Assembly (NCBI GenBank): GCA_030531085.1
Contig: JAUNOM010000007.1
Location: 25,874 to 89,873 of the forward strand
Direction of reading: 5' to 3'
DNA from: Prevotellaceae bacterium
GTDB lineage: Bacteria; Bacteroidota; Bacteroidia; Bacteroidales; Bacteroidaceae
Length of the DNA stretch: 64,000 bases
The notes under the pieces are model-generated. The model saw only the letters and a program-made list of their open reading frames with translations, was not told the origin of the DNA and made no database searches. Made by a program: the position numbers and the translations under genes. This document shows, piece by piece, positions 18,431 to 27,045 of this stretch; within the stretch, counting starts at the first letter, position 1; each line of letters begins with the position of its first letter.

Positions 18431-19661
18431 CAAAAAACGGACATATATATCACGGATACAAAACCACTTCTTTAGGGATTTTCCCACAAGAGTGGGAGGT
18501 AAAACAAATTCGTGATATTGCGAAAGTTGTTACAGGCTCTACTCCGCCTACAAATGACGACACTTATTGGGGTTCGGAATATCTCTTTGTAACACCTACA
18601 GATATTGGAGATGCGAAATATATTACAGATACAGAAAGGAAACTATCACTAAAAGGTTTTTCTGCATCTCGCAAGCTACCTCAAGGCAGTATATTATTTA
18701 CCTGTATAGGTTCTACTATCGGGAAAATGGGCATAGCGCCAATAGATCTAACATCTAATCAACAAATTAACGCTATTATATGCAATGAGATAAATATTGA
18801 ATTTCTTTTTTATAGGTTATTATATCAACGAAATCGGATTAGATTATTGGCTGGAGAGCAAGCAGTCCCTATAATCAACAAATCTGCTTTTGAAAAAATA
18901 CAACTTGTCATTCCGCCAATAGAAGAACAGAAAAAGATAGTAGCGATATTGAGTGAATGGGATAAGGCTATTGAATTACAGACAAAACTCATAGAGAAAC
19001 AGGAATTGCGTAAACGTGCCTTGATGCAACGTTTGCTAACAGGGCGTGTCCGTTTGAATGGACATTGTGGAATATGGAGAAAAGTCAAATTAAATAATTT
19101 CTGCGAGCGAGTTATTCGCAGAAATTCATCTAACAATAAAAATGTAATGACTATTTCCGCACAAAAAGGTTTTGTAAATCAAACTGATTTCTTTAGTAAG
19201 ACCATAGCAAGTGAAAATCTTGACAATTATATATTTGTAAAGAAAGATGAATTCTGTTATAATAAAAGTTACTCCAATGGTTATCCTATGGGAGTCATAA
19301 AGAGATTGCAAGAAGTGAATGAAGCGGTTGTAACAACATTATACATCTGCTTTAAGCTTAAAAAGATGCAGACATAAACATTGACTTTTTTGAACAATAT
19401 TGTGATTTTGGAGGTTTTAATAAAGAATTGACAAAAGTAGCAAATAAAGGTGGCAGGGCGCATGGATTGTTAAATGTAACACCTACTGATTTTTTCAATA
19501 TCAAATTGAAAGTTCCGTCTTTAACAGAACAAATTGACATTGTAAATATCTTAATAACAGCAGATAGAGAAATTGAATCAGCAAGAACAAAACTCTCAGC
19601 ACTGCGAAACCAAAAACAAGGTTTAATGCAGCAGTTATTAACAGGGAAACAAAAAAGTTAG
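18427..19661 (+). pseudogene. hsdS: Type I specificity subunit HsdS, split by a one-base frameshift
   Basis: The first frame (316 codons) gives TRD1 (FPQEWEVKQIRDIAKVVTGSTPP), the central conserved helix (IPPIEEQKKIVAILSEWDKAIELQ) and part of TRD2. It then runs into TAA at 19375. The rest of TRD2 and the last helix (DINIDFFEQYCDFGG, VPSLTEQIDIVNIL, GLMQQLLTGK) continue in the -1 frame from about 19362. The break is at an A5 run (19360-19364); one extra A would restore the full reading frame of about 412 residues. It may be phase variation by slippage, a decayed gene or a sequencing error. The truncated product retains one complete TRD. Confidence 0.85.
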
Positions 19662-19668
19662 ATCTATT

Positions 19669-20307
19669 ATGAAATATACTCAAACCTACACAGATATTTT
19701 TCTGAAAGAGAATATAATGCAACGTCTTAATGAGTTGACGTTTGATTTTGACAATAGTATTGCTAATATGGAATTGTGCATGGAACAATTCCATATTGGA
19801 TTAAAAGAATGCAAGACAAAAAAACTGAATAATACTATTGTAGTATGGAATTTTGCGGGATTTATAAATATGTGTGCTATGGAGTTGAAGATATACATAA
19901 AATCAATAGTTTCTTCCACAAATGAATGGGAAATGCGTACACATATTAAAACTTCATATTTGCTGATTCACAGTTTTTTTGAAACTTATAATACAATTCA
20001 AAAAGACTATTATGGATTAAGTTATCATGAAGAAATCGGAAATAACTTTACCAACGATCTAAAAGATATTATAGTTTCAATTAGACATTTTCGGAAATTA
20101 TATTTAAATAACATAAAGATAATTAGAAATAAAATTATTGCCCATTTGAATTCAGACATATCATACCACATTTCTACAATGGAAACATTCCAATTATCAC
20201 AGACTATTGAAACATTATTTGAATTTGATGGCATTTTAAACAAAATAGGAGCAGTATTAAATAAGGAAATGAAATATGTAATGTCAAACATTGACAAAAT
20301 AAAATAA
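19669..20307 (+). CDS. HEPN-like protein embedded in the restriction operon
   Basis: A 212-residue, strongly AT-rich, mostly alpha-helical protein. Near the end of a long helix it has R153-N-K-I-I-A-H159, matching the R-N-x4-H catalytic signature of HEPN ribonucleases, followed by LNSDI. A preceding helical segment with HSFFETYNTIQKDYYG also fits a HEPN four-helix bundle. I do not recognise the exact family. It lies 7 bp after hsdS and 32 bp before hsdR, within one transcription unit. HEPN nucleases (PrrC, RloC, AbiU2-like) are known abortive-infection effectors, so an accessory toxin is the likeliest idea. The RNase assignment rests on a short motif. Confidence 0.55.
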   Translation: MKYTQTYTDIFLKENIMQRLNELTFDFDNSIANMELCMEQFHIGLKECKTKKLNNTIVVWNFAGFINMCAMELKIYIKSIVSSTNEWEMRTHIKTSYLLIHSFFETYNTIQKDYYGLSYHEEIGNNFTNDLKDIIVSIRHFRKLYLNNIKIIRNKIIAHLNSDISYHISTMETFQLSQTIETLFEFDGILNKIGAVLNKEMKYVMSNIDKIK

Positions 20308-20339
20308 ATATATAGAGAGACGAAAAAACATTTGTGTAC

Positions 20340-23300
20340 ATGAACAGAATATCATTCAAGGAAGAACATATCAGCAAAGCACCTGCTTTGGAATTGCTAC
20401 AAAAGTTGGGATATACCTATATCTCTCCTGATGAAGCATTAGCGATGCGTGGAGGCAAGACTTCCAATGTTTTGCTGGAAGATGTGCTGCGGAAGCAGTT
20501 ACGGGAATTGAACTCCATCAAGGCAGACGGTTATAAAATTGTACGGTTTTCAGAGCAGAACATCGAGAATGGCGTGACAGCAATGCGTAATGTCCCTATG
20601 GAAGGAGGGTATCTCAACGGCAATGAAGCCGTATATAATATGCTGACATTGGGCAATACGTTTGAGGAAAGCATTGACGGAAACATAAAAAGCATGACTA
20701 TGCAATACATTGATTGGAAGGAGCCAAAGAACAATGTATACCACGTTACCGAGGAGTTTGTTGTCACCCGCACCGGCACGGTCAATACCTATCGCCCCGA
20801 TATTGTGCTATTCGTGAATGGCATCCCATTGGTTATCATCGAATGCAAACGTCCCGATGTGAAAGGAGCGGAGGAGCAGGCCATCTCACAGCACCTACGC
20901 AACCAACAAGATGACGGCATAAGGGGACTGTATGTATACAGCTCCCTTCTGTTGGCTATCGGCAACAGTTTTGGCAGCTATGCCACAACTGGTTCCGCCG
21001 CCAACTTTTGGGGCAAATGGCATGAGATGTTCAACAGCAACGAGGAAGAGTTAAACTACAGGAAGACACTGCTGGAGATAGTAAATAAGGACAACGAAGA
21101 GATACGCACTCCTACTCCACAGGACGAATATATTTATAATCTCTGTCGCCCAAAACGTCTTTTAGAACTGACCTATCATTTTACTCTGTTCGATGCCGGC
21201 ACGAAGAAGCTGGCCCGTTACCAACAGTATTTCACTGTAAAAAAGGTTGTAGAACATGTAAGCGCCATAGAGGCAAACAAACGAAACGGCGGTGTGGTAT
21301 GGCATACTCAGGGTAGCGGCAAGTCACTGACAATGGTGATGCTGGCACAGATGATAGCAACAGAGATAAAAAATCCACGCATAGTACTGGTAACAGACCG
21401 TACCGACCTGGATGAACAAATCACAAAGAAATTCATGAAATGCGGTAAGGACGTTAGAAATGCAACAACTGGTAAACAACTCGTCGAACTGTTAGAGAGC
21501 GGAACGGATGCAATAATAACCACCGTCATCAACAAGTTCGCAACTGCTGTCAAGAGAATAAAGCATCCATTGACCGATCCAAATATCTTTGTACTGATAG
21601 ATGAGGCGCACCGTAGCCAGTACAAGGAATTGGCCGCACAGATGGAGCGTGTGCTGCCTAATGCCTGTAAGATAGCCTTCACAGGTACGCCACTGACAAA
21701 AGGTGATAAAACCGCCCGTACGTTCGGAGGTATCATAAAGCCTGTATATACTATCAATCAGGCTGTGAAGGACCAGGCTGTCAGACCTCTGCTATACGAA
21801 GGACGCATCGCACCGCTATCAGTTACAGAAGGTCCTATCGACAATTTCTTCGGTTATGTATGTGAGGACATGAGCGAAGAGCAAACTGTGGATTTGAAGA
21901 AAAAGTTCTCACGAACCGACATCCTGAACCAGACAGAACAGCGTATTTACGCCATTGCAACCGACATTTCAAATCATTACGCAAAGAACTGGAAAGGCAC
22001 AGGGTTCAAGGCTATGCTTGTAACACCCAAGAAACGTGTGGCTATCCTTTACAAGAAGTATTTAGACGAAATAGGCAAGGTAACTTCCGAGGTGCTCATC
22101 ACTGCTCCCGATGACAGAGAAGGTGAGGAGACGGCATACGGGGATACCCAAGAGAATGTCAAGACATTTTGGAAACGAATGATGGATGAGCACGGGACGC
22201 CTAAAAAATATCAAAACAATCTGATAGACAGGTTCCAGAACCATGAGGATCCAGAAATAATAATCGTCGTGGATAAACTGCTGACAGGTTTTGACGAGCC
22301 AAAAGTAGCCGTAATGTATATTGACCGCCATCTGTGCGGACATACATTACTACAGGCTGTTGCCCGCGCCAACCGTGTTTGCGAAGGGAAGGAATATGGA
22401 TACATCATCGACTATTATGGCGTACTTAAAGAATTGGACGAGGCCCTCGGAGTCTATGCGGACTATGACGAGGAAGGGAAAAGCGTGTTCCATGATACCC
22501 TTACGCCAATAGACAACAAGATTGCCGACCTGCCGCAAAAAAGCTCGGACCTTTGGGATATGTTCAAGACCATTCCAAACAAACGTGACATTGAGGCATA
22601 CGCCCAGTCTTTGAGACAGGAAGACAGGAGGCACGAGTTTTATGACAGACTATCCGCTTTCTCGTCTGTACTGCGGCTTGCACTTTCAACAAAGAAATTT
22701 TATGAGACAACAGAAGAAAAGACTATCCAAAGATATAAGGAAGACATGAGAATGTTTGCCGAACTGCGCACAGCAGTACAGCTAAGATATTCCGACACCA
22801 TAAACTACAAAAAATATGAGGCAAGGATAGAGAAACTTATCAACCGGCACGTGGAAAGCGACGAGGTGAGAATTATCACAAAATTGGTAAATATCTTTGA
22901 CAAAGACAACTTTCAAAAGGAAATTGACAAAGTAGTAGGCACGGCAGCCAAGGCAGACACGATAGCATCACGTACCTCAAAATACATAACGGAGAATATG
23001 GATTCCGACCCTACCTTCTATAAAAAGCTCTCACAACTAATAAAGGAGACGATAGAGGCATACGAACAAGGCAGGCTGAATGACAATGAGTATCTTGAGA
23101 AAATGCAACTATACAAAGAAAATGTATTGAACCATACAGACAGCGAAATGCCCGCAGAATTGGAGCATAACAATGCGGCCAAAGCCTATTACGGCATCAC
23201 TCTGGAGAACTTCAAACGACTGTTTCCAGAACTTCCGGTCAAGGAAATGGCACTTGCCACGACAAAGGTATTCGACAATATTATTCGTAACGCTGTAATT

Positions 23301-23483
23301 ACCGATGATACAGTAATTGTGGATTGGCAGGCAAACTTCGATATAATCGGTAGAATAAAAATATGTTTAGAAGACGAACTTTTTGATAATGTAAAGAGCA
23401 AATACGGGGTTGATTTTCCTTTCAATGATATGGATATGATAATTGACGGCTGTGTGGATGTAGCAAAGATATGGATAAGATAA
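20340..23483 (+). CDS. hsdR: Type I restriction endonuclease, HsdR
   Basis: The motor and nuclease subunit of about 1047 residues. Near residues 145-170 the PD-(D/E)xK nuclease motif is seen as TYRPDIVLFVNGIPLVIIECK. The SF2 helicase has Walker A VVWHTQGSGKSLTM, VTDRTDLDEQI, DEAH in LIDEAHRSQ, FTGTPL, and VVDKLLTGFDEP and AVARANR in the second lobe. The ATG at 20340 is taken as start; a GTG two codons upstream is possible. The 3' end overlaps the metalloprotease gene by 13 nt. It appears intact. Confidence 0.95.
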   Translation: MNRISFKEEHISKAPALELLQKLGYTYISPDEALAMRGGKTSNVLLEDVLRKQLRELNSIKADGYKIVRFSEQNIENGVTAMRNVPMEGGYLNGNEAVYNMLTLGNTFEESIDGNIKSMTMQYIDWKEPKNNVYHVTEEFVVTRTGTVNTYRPDIVLFVNGIPLVIIECKRPDVKGAEEQAISQHLRNQQDDGIRGLYVYSSLLLAIGNSFGSYATTGSAANFWGKWHEMFNSNEEELNYRKTLLEIVNKDNEEIRTPTPQDEYIYNLCRPKRLLELTYHFTLFDAGTKKLARYQQYFTVKKVVEHVSAIEANKRNGGVVWHTQGSGKSLTMVMLAQMIATEIKNPRIVLVTDRTDLDEQITKKFMKCGKDVRNATTGKQLVELLESGTDAIITTVINKFATAVKRIKHPLTDPNIFVLIDEAHRSQYKELAAQMERVLPNACKIAFTGTPLTKGDKTARTFGGIIKPVYTINQAVKDQAVRPLLYEGRIAPLSVTEGPIDNFFGYVCEDMSEEQTVDLKKKFSRTDILNQTEQRIYAIATDISNHYAKNWKGTGFKAMLVTPKKRVAILYKKYLDEIGKVTSEVLITAPDDREGEETAYGDTQENVKTFWKRMMDEHGTPKKYQNNLIDRFQNHEDPEIIIVVDKLLTGFDEPKVAVMYIDRHLCGHTLLQAVARANRVCEGKEYGYIIDYYGVLKELDEALGVYADYDEEGKSVFHDTLTPIDNKIADLPQKSSDLWDMFKTIPNKRDIEAYAQSLRQEDRRHEFYDRLSAFSSVLRLALSTKKFYETTEEKTIQRYKEDMRMFAELRTAVQLRYSDTINYKKYEARIEKLINRHVESDEVRIITKLVNIFDKDNFQKEIDKVVGTAAKADTIASRTSKYITENMDSDPTFYKKLSQLIKETIEAYEQGRLNDNEYLEKMQLYKENVLNHTDSEMPAELEHNNAAKAYYGITLENFKRLFPELPVKEMALATTKVFDNIIRNAVITDDTVIVDWQANFDIIGRIKICLEDELFDNVKSKYGVDFPFNDMDMIIDGCVDVAKIWIR

Positions 23484-24181
23484 AAGACAGAATAGAATAC
23501 GGCTCCACTGTCATAGAATATGATATGGAGTTTGTCAATAGAAAGTCTCTTGGCATCTGGGTTCATCCTGACGGCTCCATATCTGTAAAGGTCCCAACAA
23601 GCGCCACATTGGAACAAGTACGGCAAAAGATACACAAAAAGGCAGGATGGATTATTCAGCAAAAGCATTTTTTTGAATCGTTCGACATACAGATGAAAGA
23701 ACGCAGGTATATCAGTGGAGAATCGCACTTGTATCTCGGACGACAATATATGCTTAGAGTTATTGAAAGTGACAGAAACGCCGTACACTACCAAAACAAC
23801 ATTCTGGAAATTGAATGCAGACATAAAAGAGACGCAGGCATCATCCTGCAAACATGGTACAGACAACGGGCAAGCACAAAATTCTTGGAATACGCTGCAC
23901 CTATAATAGAGCGCTTCTCCATATATAACGTAAAACCGCAAAACATCCATATCCGTAATATGGAAAAACGCTGGGGATACTGCACCATTAACTGTGATAT
24001 ATACTTAAATCCAGGGCTGATACGTGCCCCAAGAGGATGTATAGAGTATGTGATAACACATGAGATGTGTCATCTTGTACACAGAAACCACACAAAGGAG
24101 TTTTACGCTTTACTGACAAAGGAAATGCCGCATTGGGAGAAATGGAAGAACAAACTCGAAAGGATAATGTGTGCATTTTGA
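23471..24181 (+). CDS. YgjP/DUF45-type metallopeptidase
   Basis: A 236-residue protein with the zinc-protease motif H197-E-M-C-H201, followed by LVHRNHTKEFYAL, and the family landmark KRWGYCT. This is the YgjP (DUF45, M48-like) family. Members are often encoded directly after hsdR in type I loci; their role is unknown and might be in controlling restriction. The ATG lies inside hsdR with a 13-nt overlap, indicating coupling. It ends just before a copy of the dispersed hairpin element. Confidence 0.88.
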   Translation: MDKIKDRIEYGSTVIEYDMEFVNRKSLGIWVHPDGSISVKVPTSATLEQVRQKIHKKAGWIIQQKHFFESFDIQMKERRYISGESHLYLGRQYMLRVIESDRNAVHYQNNILEIECRHKRDAGIILQTWYRQRASTKFLEYAAPIIERFSIYNVKPQNIHIRNMEKRWGYCTINCDIYLNPGLIRAPRGCIEYVITHEMCHLVHRNHTKEFYALLTKEMPHWEKWKNKLERIMCAF

Positions 24182-24207
24182 TTTTTATCCCGACACCCCC
24201 ATTTTGA

Positions 24208-24647
24208 CAAAATGTTACTTTTTCGGGCTTTTTGGTGACGTTTTGCTTTTTTGAGAATGTCGGCTTCACTTTGCATTCTAGAGGAGAAAAATTCGTTTTC
24301 ATGGTCTTTGGAGAGCGAAAGCATGGAGTTTCGGGGGATTTGAAGGCTATATTTCTGCGAAAAGACGTTGATTTTATTTCTAAATGCCGTCTTTTACAGC
24401 GCTAAAGACGGCATTTGGCTATGAAAAAGCCGTCGTTTGGAAGTCTAAAGGCCGTCTATAGGAATTATTTCGCGGTCTTTTCAAATGACAGGAAACCGCA
24501 ACAACAAGAATATCAACAAATTAATAAAAACGCCCGTAATTGCGCTGTACACGCCCGATGCAAGATAATTTTGAAACGATGGCATTCTCTGCGATTTGGA
24601 AAAATCAAAGTGTCAGAAAAAGAGGCCTTTTCCTGACACTTTGATTT
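24208..24647 (-). repeat. Dispersed hairpin-bounded element, copy 1 (inverted)
   Basis: Read on the minus strand: a left hairpin with 15-bp perfect arms (24633-24647 and 24602-24616, AAATCAAAGTGTCAG), then a conserved block with TTTCAAAATTAT and GTACAGCGCA, then a module with GCCGTC motifs 22 bp apart (24429 and 24451 on plus) and inverted copies AAATGCCGTC, then GCCGACATTC followed by GCAAAACGTCAC and a right hairpin (24235-24245 with 24208-24218, partly wobble-paired). No ORF here is convincing. The other three copies are at 37711, 51896 and 60107. Confidence 0.8.
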
Positions 24648-24720
24648 CGCTGCATTCACCGGAGCGGTGTGTCTGTGTTATTATTCCCAAGGGCTACGCG
24701 CAGGAGCGTCCCCCCTACCC

Positions 24721-25425
24721 TCACACGGCCTCATCCTGCATTGTCTGCTGCATCGCCTGCAACATTGTGTTGAGGTTTTTCTCATTGCCACACACTGCGA
24801 GGAAGGCCTGCGTCAGGTCTATGTCGTCATCCATCGGTACGGGTCCGGAATGTAGCAGGCACTGCATATTGTCTATTAGCAGGCGGAACAGATATACCTG
24901 GTTTGTGCCTGTGGCGCCTTCAGCCTTTGCGGCCTTGCGCCCAGCGAAGAAAGCCTTCACCACCACCTGTGTCATGGCGCGCACCTCACGCTCACAATCA
25001 CCGCCGGCCTCCTCAAGATATCCCTCGGGAAAACCCTCAAAGAAGTCCTCAAGCGACATCACTCTGCCCGACAGCAGCGAGGTGAAGTTGCGACGGTATT
25101 CTGTAACCATGTCCTCGTGCGCCTCCTCTGTGCGGCACACGTGGCGGAACAGGTCCATCGGCGTTTTCAGCGTTGGGGCCACCTCCGGCGAGCGTAAAAT
25201 GGCTATCAGTTCCTCGGCCGTGTCGTAATGTATGATGGCAAGAGGGTTAAAGAGTATGTCGAAATAATATTTTGAGATGTCCTCATAGTGCTCAAGCATT
25301 ATCTGCTTGACACGCTGCGGTGTCATCTCCACCGCCTCCGTCTGCTGTTCCGCATTGCGTGACAGCACGCCTTCGGCAAAAGCGGCGAAGAAGGCACGGA
25401 TAAGTGCTGGTTGCGAGTTTGTCAT
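24721..25425 (-). CDS. Unknown 234-residue protein
   Basis: Not recognised. A soluble, acidic, probably all-helical protein: FFAAFAEGVLSRNAEQQ, then VKQIMLEHYEDISKYYFDILF, EAHEDMVTEYRRNF, VVVKAFFAGRKAAKAEG and a Met/Gln-rich end. No signal peptide or membrane segment. Start is the ATG at 25425, 17 bp after the queG stop, so it is the last gene of an operon with queG. Codon use resembles its neighbours. It could be a lineage-specific regulator or adaptor; no claim is made. Confidence 0.65.
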   Translation of the reverse strand: MTNSQPALIRAFFAAFAEGVLSRNAEQQTEAVEMTPQRVKQIMLEHYEDISKYYFDILFNPLAIIHYDTAEELIAILRSPEVAPTLKTPMDLFRHVCRTEEAHEDMVTEYRRNFTSLLSGRVMSLEDFFEGFPEGYLEEAGGDCEREVRAMTQVVVKAFFAGRKAAKAEGATGTNQVYLFRLLIDNMQCLLHSGPVPMDDDIDLTQAFLAVCGNEKNLNTMLQAMQQTMQDEAV

Positions 25426-25442
25426 TGTTATACTGTTTGTTA

Positions 25443-26351
25443 TTACTTTATCTTACTGATGTTCCGCATCAGGCCGTCATACTTGGCGCGCTTCACCGCC
25501 GAGCCTTTAAATAGGGCGCGGTACTGCTCAACGGTAAGGGCACGCCAGTCATCGCGCGTCATGGCGCGCAGAGCTGCCGACGGCAGAAATTCATTCACCG
25601 TGGTCGGTGGCACATTATGATTGTGCGGACAGGCCTTTGTGCAGCGGTCGCATCCGTATATGCAGTTGCCCATCATGGCGGCGAGGCGCGGCGGAATGTC
25701 ACCGCGGTTCTCTATGGTCTGGTATGACAGGCATAGCCGCGCATCGAGCCCGTCCTCGCCAAGTGCCTTTGTGGGACAGCTGTCCATGCAGCGGTGACAG
25801 GAGCCGCACCGCGACTGCATCGGGGAGTCATAGCTGTCAAACTCGGCATCGGTGAATATCTCTCCAAGAAAGAACATACTGCCTGCGCCGGGGATTATCA
25901 GCTGCCGGTTGCGCCCTATCCATCCTAAACCGGCCTGCTGCGCCCAATAGCGCTCAAGTACTGGTGCGGTGTCGCAGAATACGCGGTAAACATCGAGCTC
26001 TAGACGTCGGGCCAGTGCGTTAAGACGCTGCTTCATGATGTCGTGATAGTCCTTTCCGAGAGCATACGCCGCGATGTCATGTCCGTCCGGAGACAGAAGC
26101 AGGGAAGAATCCGGTGCGTATGACATTGCAAGGCATATCATGCTCTTGGCCTCGGGCATCAGAAGTCTTGGGTCAAGGCGCTTGTCCTCGTGGTTGGCAA
26201 GGTATGCCATGTCCGCATTGCATCCCTGTTCCAGCCATCGGCGGTAGCGGTCAGCCGTGGCATCATCTACAGGCCGCAGCCTTACAACACCGCAGGCCGA
26301 GAAGCCAAGGTCTGTATATGTCTCCGCATTAATCGAAGGTCTTGAACTCAT
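25443..26351 (-). CDS. queG: Epoxyqueuosine reductase
   Basis: QueG performs the last step of queuosine synthesis, reducing epoxyqueuosine in tRNA, using cobalamin and two 4Fe-4S clusters. The 302-residue protein has the N-terminal cobalamin domain (FSACGVVRL, CLAMSYA, KDYHDIMK), GWIGRNRQLIIPGAGS, and the ferredoxin part with CGSCHRCMDSCP, LCLSYQTIENRG, and CIYGCDRCTKACPHN. The start overlaps the end of the deacetylase gene by 23 nt, so the two are coupled. Confidence 0.95.
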   Translation of the reverse strand: MSSRPSINAETYTDLGFSACGVVRLRPVDDATADRYRRWLEQGCNADMAYLANHEDKRLDPRLLMPEAKSMICLAMSYAPDSSLLLSPDGHDIAAYALGKDYHDIMKQRLNALARRLELDVYRVFCDTAPVLERYWAQQAGLGWIGRNRQLIIPGAGSMFFLGEIFTDAEFDSYDSPMQSRCGSCHRCMDSCPTKALGEDGLDARLCLSYQTIENRGDIPPRLAAMMGNCIYGCDRCTKACPHNHNVPPTTVNEFLPSAALRAMTRDDWRALTVEQYRALFKGSAVKRAKYDGLMRNISKIK

Positions 26352-26940
26352 AGCCCTGTTCCTTTAGGTACCTCAATGTCGCGGGAAGCGCATACCTCAG
26401 CTTGTCTATGCTTTTCAGCGAGTCATGAAACGTGATGATGGAACCGTTACGGGCGTAGAGCACCACATTGCGCAGGACATCAAAGGCATTGAGCATATGA
26501 GAATAGTCGCGCGTGACAAGGTCCCACATCACAATGGTGTAACGGCGGCGCAGCATACGGTACGCTCCCAGCCACATCCATCCGTGCGGCGGACGGAAGA
26601 GGTGCGAGTGTATAAGTTTATTGGCCTTCTCCGTGTTCTGACAATAATAATGTATGGTATGCCTCAGGCTGCCCAGATGATTGTACGTGTGGTTGCCCAC
26701 CTGATGCCCCTCCGCCACAATGCGGTCGTAGAGTTCGGGATGGCGCTTCACGTTCTCGCCAACCATGAAGAACGTTGCCTTCACCCCGTACTCCTTCAAT
26801 GTGTCAAGAATGAAGGGGGTTGCCTCCGGAATAGGCCCGTCATCAAAGGTCAGGTAGACGGCGTGCTCTGTAGGGTCCATGCGCCAGAGTGCTTTGGGAT
26901 ATATCCAGCGAAGCCATTTTGACGGCTGTTCTATAAACAT
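26329..26940 (-). CDS. Polysaccharide deacetylase (CE4/NodB domain)
   Basis: A protein of about 203 residues. The ATG at 26940 is preferred because it starts the conserved core; a longer in-frame version to 27024 lacks conserved sequence. NodB motifs are LTFDDGP (motif 1), HQVGNHTYNHLG (metal-binding HxxxH, motif 2), LFRPPHGW (motif 3), and ITFHDS (motif 5). Such enzymes remove N-acetyl groups from peptidoglycan or other polysaccharides. No signal peptide is obvious in the short form, but a membrane-proximal start is possible. It overlaps queG. Confidence 0.88.
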   Translation of the reverse strand: MFIEQPSKWLRWIYPKALWRMDPTEHAVYLTFDDGPIPEATPFILDTLKEYGVKATFFMVGENVKRHPELYDRIVAEGHQVGNHTYNHLGSLRHTIHYYCQNTEKANKLIHSHLFRPPHGWMWLGAYRMLRRRYTIVMWDLVTRDYSHMLNAFDVLRNVVLYARNGSIITFHDSLKSIDKLRYALPATLRYLKEQGYEFKTFD

Positions 26941-27045
26941 AGTATTTGTATATTTACAGAAATGTTGCAAGTCATAACAGCCGGCAGACAACCGTCCGCG
27001 CAAGCCGTATATAACCTGCAACAAATCCTATCGGTTCATATTCCT

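Noticed and set aside
19354-19365. Programmed -1 frameshift in hsdS
   Set aside because: The run reads CTT AAA AAG, which is not a proper X XXY YYZ slippery site, and no clear downstream stem was seen. A deletion or slip in the A run fits better.
23189-23950. Open frame of 253 codons on minus across the hsdR/YgjP junction
   Set aside because: Covers the ends of two well-supported plus-strand genes with no recognisable domain.
24415-24636. Short plus-strand frame (73 codons) in the element copy 1
   Set aside because: It lies completely within repeat sequence and shows no motif.
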